A stretch of 64,000 nucleotides of DNA from Trachythela sp. YZ-2020 (lineage: Eukaryota; Cnidaria; Anthozoa; Malacalcyonacea; Clavulariidae): positions 12,519,001 to 12,583,000 of the forward strand of contig JADLSH010000393.1 in assembly GCA_016169945.1 (NCBI GenBank), read 5' to 3'. Under the pieces are notes generated by a model, which searched no databases, was not told the DNA's origin, and saw only the letters and a list, made by a program, of their open reading frames with translations. This document shows positions 56,510-64,000 of the stretch, in pieces; the stretch's first letter is position 1; each line of letters opens with the position of its first letter. The position numbers and the translations under genes are program-made.

Positions 56510-56758
56510 ATGAAGAAGATTTATCTAGTGGTATTGATTGTGTCAATAATGAAGTTGAAATTGATGGCGGTGAACTTGGCTGACACCAAGATTGAGAAAA
56601 TTCAGCAGTTAACTGAAATGATGGATATGGAAGATGTTGATGTTGGTGGTCCTGATAAAACTGTGGATGATCTTACTTCTGGGGAAAACAAAACTGTTGA
56701 GAATATAGTAAATTCAACAATTTACCCGATTTTCAAGTTGGGTTTTGGGGCACCATAA
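56510..56758 (+). CDS. Short acidic ORF of unknown origin
   Basis: I do not recognise this 82-codon frame (MKKIYLVVLIVSIMKLKLM, then MMDMEDVDVGGPDKTVDDL). The first half could be read as a signal-like hydrophobic stretch. A different frame of the same DNA starts MVDEEDLSSGIDCVNNEVE, so the real reading is uncertain. Its 3' part falls inside the duplicated segment repeated at 61620. Possibly a piece of a transposon protein. Confidence 0.2.
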   Translation: MKKIYLVVLIVSIMKLKLMAVNLADTKIEKIQQLTEMMDMEDVDVGGPDKTVDDLTSGENKTVENIVNSTIYPIFKLGFGAP

Positions 56759-57056
56759 GGTAGAACAAATCTTTCTGAATTCGATGGTGTGATTTATTTT
56801 GACTTTCCTCAATTATAAATGTAATTACCCCCGGCGTGTATCGAAGCTACTTTCGTTCGTGATTTGTGCAGTGACCCGAAAATGAGAGGAAATACAACAG
56901 ACGATTAGCCTAACAAAAACGCGATGAAAGATAACACAAAGCAAGAATAATATGACTCAACACACGTTAAATACATAAATAAAAATTTCCTATTAAAAAT
57001 ACAATTTTTTAAATGCGAAAAATCGAAATGAAGATCAACATATTTTCACAACGCAG
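56697..57056. repeat. Direct repeat copy A
   Basis: Starts GAGAATATAGTAAATTCAAC and includes ATTACCCCCGGCGTGTATCG. Repeated at 61620-61958 with perhaps 80-85% identity by eye, including small indels. Confidence 0.85.
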
Positions 57057-57413
57057 TAAAATGTGTGGGGGGGGGGGCAGGGGGGTCAACATCTCCCGCC
57101 TCCCGTACCTCCTCTTCTGCCTCCCGTACCTTTTTGCGAATTGTCTCCCGCCTCCCGCCCTTTTTCTACTAACTTGGCTATGTTGCTATATTAAGCCGTC
57201 ACTCTCCTCCGCAGAGGCTGTGAGCTATTAAAAATAATTAGTCGTTTTTAATAGCGAGTTCTCGAGCATTTTCATTAGTCTTACACGAAGTTTTGACGAG
57301 GGTGGGGGAGCGCAAAGAATGAAGGGAAGGAGGAAACCGGGGAAGCCTCTGCCATATAATGTTTTCAAGATGGCGACATTTGCATAAATTCGAGAGTGAG
57401 TATTTTATGAATA

Positions 57414-57659
57414 ATGGATGAAGGAATTGCAAATAGCATATTGTCGACATCAAATAGACCGTTTCAAGTGGCGAAAGAACAAAACAAAATATCGTGTGCC
57501 GAGTGCTATAAAGTTTTTTTCGAAGGGAGTAGGACTGTTGCTGTGTTGCATCACTCCAAAATAAAGCATCGCAATGTGGTGTTTAATGAGCAAATCATGA
57601 AGGATTGTAAGACGCTGTTTGAAGATCTTGAAGGATCTTCATGGCCAGGAGACGTATAG
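57414..57659 (+). CDS. Small protein with BED/C2H2-like Cys-His pattern
   Basis: The start at 57414, MDEGIANSILSTSNRPFQ, lies about 50 bp inside the left TIR. The 81-residue frame has CAECYKVFF followed by LHHSKIKH: a C-x2-C and closely spaced histidines, which resembles a BED-type zinc finger common in transposase N-termini. The frame ends FEDLEGSSWPGDV. A weak donor (GTATAG) overlaps the stop, so it could be a first exon instead. The protein is not recognised and function is unknown; a DNA-binding role is inference. Confidence 0.45.
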   Translation: MDEGIANSILSTSNRPFQVAKEQNKISCAECYKVFFEGSRTVAVLHHSKIKHRNVVFNEQIMKDCKTLFEDLEGSSWPGDV

Positions 57660-58758
57660 AATTTTAAAACAACTTTCCGAAGCACGCCTTCAAATGGTAG
57701 GAGTAATTTTATTAGGATATTATCCGAGTTTATAAATAAAAATATCTGTAAATTATAAAATATTTTAGTCCGATCATAGACGGATTTTCATGTTTATTAC
57801 TAGGGGGGGTGCCAGAAATTTTAGGGGCGTGAGCTGGCGAGGTAACACAAGGCTTCACCAAACGTGCTGCAGGGCTCAGCCTCCAGTGAGGTCCAGGGGT
57901 GGAGCCACTGGTGGGAGGCTAGAAAGAAAAGCACCCCCGGAAAAGGGTGGGAAAGGTTTCTAGAGTGCATCAGAAGTCATTCGAAGCAAAAAACTAAGGT
58001 TTATGAAGTTGTCAAGTCAATGAATTTGGCAGGTCCTTTGAGAGAGTTAAGTGACACTGTAACCCCCCATATGGTTCTATAGGGTTGCATGTTGGACATG
58101 TTGGGGGGTGACAACAAACATTTGGGGGTAGCAGCCTCCAAGAAAATCCATCTAAGAGTCAGATTCATTGGTCAAATTGAGAATTCCTCAATTCCCATGA
58201 CCATGGTGCAAATATAAAGCTGTAATGCTGCTATTTTATAAATCAAGGAAAGAGCCTTTAATATATCCATATTTAAGGACTGATATTATTATTGCTTCAT
58301 GGTGGTGAACAACTTTCTTTATATGACTTAATATATAGAACAAAGACCCCAGCCTCGCCAGTGCCAGTATTCAATATGAAGAATTTCAAATGCAATCATC
58401 ACTGATGAGATGGAAAAGAAGAGCATGGCAATTGCATCACATTCCCGCAGAGAGGCAGCAAAATTATATGGCTATTTCTTTTGTGACTGCCAGTGGCTTG
58501 CTGAGACCCCTTGGAGGTACACCATGCTGTGTCCAAGTTGAAAGATCGGGGATACACAAGATGGTCCAGGCCAATGATTTAGATTTAGATTAGCATGTTT
58601 TCAGTTACATCTTTCACATGGCTCACAACACCACAATCTTGAAAAAATAATAGAATACTTTGTAAGCAATTTATGATTTTAATATAATAAAATAAACTCG
58701 TCTGACAGATTTCTAGTAGACAGTCAATGATCTAACAACAACAACAATGATGTACACA
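57660..58758. other. Interior of the Mutator-like element, no clear gene
   Basis: Contains a CC-rich patch near 57860-57960. A short conserved-looking frame reads EMEKKSMAIASHSRREAAKL near 58407-58460; it could be an exon but lacks clear splice sites. Confidence 0.35.
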
Positions 58759-58931
58759 TTATTTAAGAACTAAGAAAAGTAACTTATCAGATGCATATGA
58801 TTTAGCCAGTATATCCTGAGAATGTTGGGTTTTTCTCAAAACCTTCTTCATAACTTTGCAGACCCTTTTTTGATGTACTGGTTGTAATTTGTGGATCCTG
58901 TGTATATCAAGTACAGGTAGTTCATCCTCAT
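58759..58931 (-). CDS. Predicted small acidic/basic protein, exon 2
   Basis: After acceptor TTTGCAATTAG (58932-58942) the reading enters in phase 1: DEDELPVLDIHRIHKLQPVH, then KRVCKVMKKVLRK, ending LLFLVLK and a TAA. Joined with exon 1 (60452-60515) it makes a 78-residue protein: an acidic N-terminus followed by a basic helical C-terminal region. The protein is not recognised. The phase match has a one-in-three chance of being accidental, and intermediate exons are possible. Confidence 0.45.
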
Positions 58932-60451
58932 CTAATTGCAAATGTCATATTAAAAATATTAAAAAGGATCAGCCCATTAACAGGCAATACACCCATCATT
59001 TTGCTTTGTCTAACACCAGATGATTTTACATTTTTCAATCCTACTGTTAGTACTGTAGATATTTTTACCTCCATATCAAAAAGGAGAAAGTAGAGTATGG
59101 TATGTTGTTTTGAAACAGAAGCAACTGGAAAGGATTTTGTAAACATTCGGTGATTCACTAGCAAGGTACATACATTAGCCCACACACAGAGTGACCATTG
59201 AATGACAGTTTTTAAAATTATTACTGTGCAAGTGCATTAATGTTAAATATTGAAGTAATGTCTGGTGTTACAGAGTAAAATTCTAAAGTAGGTGAATCTT
59301 GGCACATTGCTGATTGTTAACTTTTTAAAGTCATTTTTGTTAATTTTGCTATGTGAAGATGAAGCTTCAGAACAATTTTCAATTGTTTGCTGGTCATTAG
59401 ATGATAATTTGCTTGGACAAAATATGATTTTGGACTTCATAAGAACACTGATTATTTGTAGGGAAGCCATTTAACCCATTAAAATAGCTGGTAATGCGCC
59501 CAGATGCACCCTACTTTTGTCAGTTCTAACCCCAGACAATTAACCCCACTCATTCTAACCCCAGACAATTTTACTGCACAGTGGTAAGGTAATGCCAGTT
59601 AATGTTGAGCTGATTACTTAAGAGAGGCCAGCATAGCAAGTAGCCTGTGTAGCTGGCAGTTTTAAGGAGTTGAGGCAACAGCAGTTGAGGTGAGGGCAGT
59701 TGAGGTGCAGCCGTGCAGGCAGAGAAAAATTAGGAAGGCAAGAGCAAGACACAGGGAAGGAGAAAATCACATTCTTTGCCTTTCCTGCATCACACCTCCC
59801 TAATTTTCCTCTGCCCTCACCACAACTACCAAACCCTTTAAAACCCTAGCTATACAGGCTACCTAGCAAGTTGCTGATTTTTTTCTCATGTAGACACGAG
59901 GTGAAAACCAGTCATACTCATAGGTCTAGCCCTTCATTTAAAGCCATATAAACATGGCTAATAATTTTCATATCTTAGTCACTTAGTAATTTTTAGTTAC
60001 AATCAATCATTTTTAGACTAAAATATTCGTTTTATTCATACAAACAGACAGTTCAAAGATTGAAATTGTGTGTAACAATGGCTTAATTTTAAATCATTTT
60101 CCCACATGACACAGCACGTGTATTCATAAATATTCACTATTTTCATATCAAGTTTGTCGCAAATATTTCAAATAATTACATACATCGTCGTCGTCAAAAC
60201 CTTTTCTGCCTCTATATAAATGTGTGAACATTCGTATCTCATTTATTCGCCGGTGTAATATCAACAAAACAGTGCTTTTATACGTACCTTCTAGACTGAG
60301 AACATGCATCGAATTTTCGAGCGAGGTTCAATATCGCAGCCCATTTCTATATACACAAATTATAAACCACAATATCATTATACGAAGAAAATTCATTTAC
60401 ATCAACTCCACATCAAGAATATATTAAATAGCACAAACAATACTAACTTAC
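58932..60451 (-). other. Predicted intron with possible further exons
   Basis: Two minus-strand open stretches inside might be exons: about 59300-59450 (KLSSNDQQTIENCSEASSSH) and about 59070-59175 (VNHRMFTKSFPVASVSKQH, followed by GTAAAA). Neither has strong splice support. A C-rich pair of inverted blocks near 59690-59830 (GAGGTGAGGGCAGTTG and CCTCCCTAATTTTC) is also present. Confidence 0.3.
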
Positions 60452-60515
60452 CATCTATACTAAGATTCTGCATTGACGTTTCAAGATCTTCCGTGTCGCT
60501 CTCTGATTCCGCCAT
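60452..60515 (-). CDS. Predicted small protein, exon 1
   Basis: The ATG at 60513-60515 (AACATGGCGGAATCAG) begins MAESESDTEDLETSMQNLSI and reaches a canonical GTAAGT donor at 60446-60451 in phase 1. It lies just inside the right TIR of the 57200-60720 element, mirroring the 57414 gene at the other end. Acidic start typical of nuclear proteins. It joins in phase to 58931. Confidence 0.5.
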
Positions 60516-61619
60516 GTTGTGTTCACAGAACCGCTACTTTGTTCACAGAACCGCACATTATATGGCAGAGGCTTCCCTCATAATTTTCCTCCTTCCCGTC
60601 TTTCCCCGCGCGCTCACATTTCCTTGAAAACTTCGTGTAAGGCTAATGAAAATGCTCGAGAACTCACTATTAAAAACGACTAATTATTTTAATAGCTCAC
60701 AGCCTCTGCGGAGGAGAGTGTTAAGCCGTCCTATCTAATTTTGCTCATGACTGGGATCGAGTTTCGGTTTAACAGCTAATGCGCCGAAACTTTGTGGCAA
60801 TTTTGTAACCTATTGATTTTGTAATATCACGTTTTGTAGTTTTCTCTTTGTCTTAAGGACATTTAATGAGTATTTACTAGCACTGCCACGCTTTGCCGCG
60901 GTCGTGGTACATTGTACATAGTCACGTGGTACATTTAGCGCTTGGTGGTCAACTTCAAAACGACCCAAAAGGAAACACAGTTACCAGAGCAAGTTAATTG
61001 TTCATTGTAGTCATTGTAGATCCTACTGACTTGCTCATAGGCTGCAAAAGAGTTTTTTATACAAAGAATCTTCAAAACAATTCAGTACAATTCAGTTACT
61101 CAAAAATTCCTTAGATTTCCTTGATTCCTTTTTTCGTCCTTTTTCCCTCCTTGAAACTCCTTTATTCGGTCAAAATATCCGTAAAAAAGGAAATTTCCTT
61201 GAATGTGGAAACACGCCGACAGAACTCCAACCACCTGCGGATGTAAGTCGAATGCCATTTATAGACATTAAAAAGGACTAAAAAATGCCTCCGATGACTG
61301 TCATGACTGACGATAAAGTTTAATGCCAGTTAAAATAGTGAATAGTCAACATTGTTTGGTTCTGATTTTTGATAGTTGGTTTAAAAAGGGACTAAAAAGT
61401 CATTAAAAAATTAACGTCCCTCATTCTTCACCCGCCTCCCGCCCTCGCATGACTCCCGCATCCCGCTCCGTCTTCTCCCGCTTCCCGCCCACCTCCCGCC
61501 CTTATTCTCCCGGGTTTCCGCCCCCCTGCCCCCCCCCCACTAAAATGACGCCATTTTCAAATCGCGATTACTCGTAGCCATTCGGATTTTAGGGTATTGT
61601 AAGGTGGAACAATTCTTAG

Positions 61620-61958
61620 TGAGAATATAGTAAATTCAACAATTTACCCCATTTTCAAGTTGAGTTTTGGGGCACCATAAGGTAGAACAAATCTTTCTGA
61701 ATTATCGAATTGTGTGATTTATTTTGACTTTCCGCAATTATAAATGTAATTACCCCCGGCGTGTATCGAAGCCACTTTCGTGATTTGTGCTCTGACCCGA
61801 AACAAGGGTTAATACAATTGTTGATTAGAATGACTAAAACGTGATATAAAAATCAGAGAAAATGAAAATAATATAGTTGATGACGATTAATACATTTAAA
61901 TAATCTCACATTTAAAAATACCAAATTTTTAAAGAGAAAAGTCGAAATAAAAATTCAC
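61620..61958. repeat. Direct repeat copy B
   Basis: Second copy of the 56697 segment, same orientation, on the other side of the hAT-like insertion. It is cut at its right side by the 61968 element. Confidence 0.85.
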
Positions 61959-61967
61959 CATTCTTAG

Positions 61968-62333
61968 TAGCCTGCGTGGCCGGCCCTTGTTGGAGGGGAA
62001 AAGAGGGCCTGCAAGAAAGCCCAGCTTTCATGACTAAACGCCGATCAATTTTTGAACGTAGAATTTGATTGGTCAACACCAAGAATTAATTGACATGTTT
62101 ACGCACACAGGAATATATTATTACATTTCTTCGTCTTGATTGACATGTTTATGCACAAGCGAATACATTTCCTTCGGTTTGGGGTTTCCCCTATAGTCCA
62201 GCTGCATTTGTATTGGTCAATTTTAATGAGCCTTTATTAGGGCGTTTAGTCATGAAAGCTGGGTTTTCTTGCAGGCCCTCCCTCATTCCCTGTTCTTCTT
62301 TTCCCCTCCAATGAGGGCCGGCCACGCAGGCTA
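61968..62333. mobile_element. 366-bp MITE with 9-bp target duplication
   Basis: The ends TAGCCTGCGTGGCCGGCCC and inverse are flanked by identical CATTCTTAG at 61959-61967 and 62334-62342. About 75-bp inverted repeats include GGGCCTGCAAGAAAGCCCAG. The 9-bp duplication fits Mutator-like or Merlin-like elements; no transposase is present. Confidence 0.87.
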
Positions 62334-62442
62334 CATTCTTAGCCATGCGTGGGCGGAAAATTGCATTTTGAATAATAACGAGTCGCGTTCCATGTCGGTA
62401 TACTCACCATTCCTCCTCTGATCAGCCAAGTTCTAAGATTGA

Positions 62443-62612
62443 ATCCTAAGATTGAATCATTGAATCCTATCATTGAATAATTTAATCCTAAGATTGAATC
62501 ATTGCATCCCAAGAGTGAACATTGAATCCTGATTGAATCATTGAATCCTAAGAATGAATAATTGAATCCTAAGATTAAATTATTGCATCCTAAGACTGGA
62601 TCATTTAACTCT
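62443..62612. repeat. Degenerate minisatellite
   Basis: About nine to ten copies of a 16-17-bp unit like AAGATTGAATCATTGAATCCT with deletions. Confidence 0.85.
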
Positions 62613-62625
62613 AAAACCTAACCAT

Positions 62626-64000
62626 AAACTTAGGGGAGGTGTCTGCTTATACGTTTCACATAGTGTTCAATCTAAACGTAGACTCGATCTTGAAAATTCC
62701 TTGTATGAATGCATATGGGTAAATCTTCGACCTTGCCGTTTACCAAGGTGGATGACAAATATAATTATTGGTGTCATCTATAATCCCCCTGATAAATCAG
62801 CAGAATAATTAAAAGATCTTATTCAGTATATTGTGGACACTGCTGACCATGTTCGTTCTAACCACCCAAATTGCGGATTTGCTATCATGCATGGGTGACT
62901 TTAACAAACTAATATATCTGATATATTGTTACATCATGATTTCAAACAAGTGGTCGAATCCCCTACTTGCAGTACAGCATTGTTAGACTTAATAATAACG
63001 GACTTCAGTAATCTCTATTGTAAACCAGAAACCACTGCATCCTTAGGATCTAGTGACCATAATGTTGTAACCTGGAACCCAATAATGACCCCTGATGGCC
63101 ATCACAACGGGGACCGAACTGGAAATAACAAGCGCTGTTGCGACGTTTTACCAGATCGTCCATGGACGCGTTTGGTAGATGGATCAGCCACCACACGTGG
63201 TTTAGCGGTTTGGACAGTAACGTTTCGGTTGACACAATGACGGAGTCCTTTATGTATGACCTTACATCGGCTATCGACGCTTTTTTTCCGACAAAGACTG
63301 TTCGAATCCACAGTACTGATAAGCCATGGATGACATCATCGATTAAGCTATTAATCTTAAAAAGAAAACGTGCTTTTCACTCGGGAAAAGAAATAAGATC
63401 GATGGAGGCACCTGAGAAATAAGGTGCGGGAAACCATACTCCAAAGGAAAGAAACCTTCTACCGTGAAAAAGCCCATAACCTTAAAGACACCAACCCCCG
63501 TAAGTGGTGGAACATCATTAATAACATAATTAAGTCCACTCTGATCAGTTATGAGGATCAGGCAGGGAACGTGATCTCTGGGATTAACTTAGCCGAAAGA
63601 TTGAACAATTTTTACATTTCGGCTACGTCTGACCTTCCACCATTGGACAGAAGCAACTTACCAGCCTACTTGCCAGTCCAGTACGAACTTCCGGACATAA
63701 GACCAGGTGAGGTGTGCAAAAAACTGTCTAAGATGAATTCTTTCAAATCTATTGGACCCGACGGTATCCCGAACCGTATCTGGAAAAGTTTTGCTCTTGA
63801 ACTTTTCCTACCAGTTACGGAAATTTTCAATGCGTCCTTTTCCGCTTGTACCTTTCCTGCGCTATGGAAAGATTCCTTTATAACCCCTATACCCAAAGAT
63901 GCCCCAGTGAAGGCTGATGGAGACCTTAGACCCATCTCACTTACTCCATGTATTGCAAAGATCCAAGAGGATTTTGCATTAAAATGGCTGATCAAGGACG
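62626..64000 (+). pseudogene. Non-LTR EN-RT ORF2, 5'-truncated and cut by window end
   Basis: The endonuclease starts in mid-domain (GGVCLYVSHSVQSKRRLDLE, then IIGVIYNPPD, about 62780) and continues after stops with LLDLIITDFSNLY and LGSSDHNVV (about 63045). After frame slips the linker reads NPRKWWNIINNIIKSTLI and AERLNNFYISATSD. The RT begins FKSIGPDGIPNRIWKSFA (63745), then WKDSFITPIPKD and DLRPISLTPCIAK near the right edge. It resembles a different subfamily from the 0-3 kb and 33-36 kb elements, since NPP and SIGPDGIP are Jockey/CR1-like. Stops near 62806 and 62896 and a slip near 63120 show decay of the first part. Confidence 0.85.

Larger units (their letters stand above)
57200..60720. 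mobile_element. 3.5-kb Mutator-like TIR element with 9-bp target duplication
   Basis: TIRs of about 163 bp (57200-57362 and 60558-60720) start CACTCTCCTCCGCAGAGGCT. They are flanked by identical TTAAGCCGT at 57191-57199 and 60721-60729. A 9-bp duplication and long TIRs fit Mutator-like elements. Each TIR ends within about 75 bp of an inward-facing start codon (57414 plus, 60515 minus), so the TIRs probably act as promoters. No MULE catalytic domain was recognised. Confidence 0.85.
57065..61540. mobile_element. hAT-like insertion carrying a nested element
   Basis: The left end GTGGGGGGGGGGGCAGGGGG and the right end are inverted copies. They are flanked by TAAAATGT (57057-57064) and TAAAATGA (61541-61548), an 8-bp duplication with one mismatch. 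An 8-bp duplication and an inner CAGGGG are hAT-like. Beyond the nested 57200-60720 element, the outer parts (57085-57190, 60730-61520) are rich in CTCCCGCC repeats and non-coding. Confidence 0.7.

Noticed and set aside
56697..61958. LTR retrotransposon with 340-bp LTRs
   Set aside because: The direct repeats lack TG...CA ends and enclose TIR elements with their own target duplications; no gag-pol, primer-binding site or polypurine tract.

Overview
This is an AT-rich eukaryotic nuclear window, most likely from an early-branching marine animal. A cnidarian is my first guess; I cannot exclude a sponge or another invertebrate. The reasons are: intron-containing genes with GT-AG junctions; a well-preserved animal-type LRRC74-like leucine-rich-repeat gene; short interstitial TTAGGG-type repeats; tRNA-derived SINEs; and an animal transposon mixture (Tc1/mariner, Harbinger with HARBI1-like transposase plus Myb-like partner, piggyBac, hAT-like, Mutator-like, CR1/L2-like non-LTR elements). 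No prokaryotic features were seen. Organism identity is inference.

Layout. 0-3 kb: minus-strand non-LTR retrotransposon running off the left edge (ORF1 with an SGNH/esterase-like domain, ORF2 endonuclease). 3.3-4.6 kb: broken HUH-Rep/SF3-helicase gene of small ssDNA-replicon type. 6.5-8.5 kb: Tc1-like transposase split by a 922-bp MITE. 9-19.7 kb: SINE pieces, several MITEs and long-TIR elements, a 14-bp minisatellite and a decayed ZAD-type zinc-finger gene (14.2-14.9 kb). 19.8-23.5 kb: decayed multi-exon transposase-like gene with C2H2 finger. 24.2-24.6 kb: RT fragment. 26.1-28.8 kb: degenerate piggyBac with palindromic subterminal repeats.

29.7-44.3 kb is one host gene on the minus strand: an LRRC74-like protein in four exons with matching phase-1 junctions, whose last exon carries two EF-hands. 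Its 11-kb third intron holds a Harbinger element (Myb-like gene at 32 kb and transposase remnant at 37.8-39.2 kb, convergent), itself split by a non-LTR element (32.8-36.7 kb).

44.7-56 kb: palindromic MITEs, a Crypton-like N-terminal fragment between hairpins (47.9-48.6 kb), a 3-kb foldback element whose inverted arms are built of a 19-bp minisatellite and flanked by a perfect 10-bp target duplication (49.6-52.6 kb), and a 669-bp near-perfect palindrome at TTAA (54.8-55.4 kb). 56.5-62.3 kb is a nest: duplicated flanks around a hAT-like insertion that contains a 3.5-kb Mutator-like element with 9-bp target duplication and inward-facing small genes. 62.6 kb to the end: a plus-strand non-LTR EN-RT gene cut by the window edge.

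The only convincing host gene is the LRRC74-like gene; nearly everything else recognisable is mobile or mobile-derived. The most unusual items are the minisatellite-armed foldback element, the nested element at 57-61.5 kb with its predicted spliced gene, the repeated 18-bp palindrome at the piggyBac ends, and the tandem triplication of the Harbinger Myb gene 5' end. All assignments come from reading the sequence; no database search was run.
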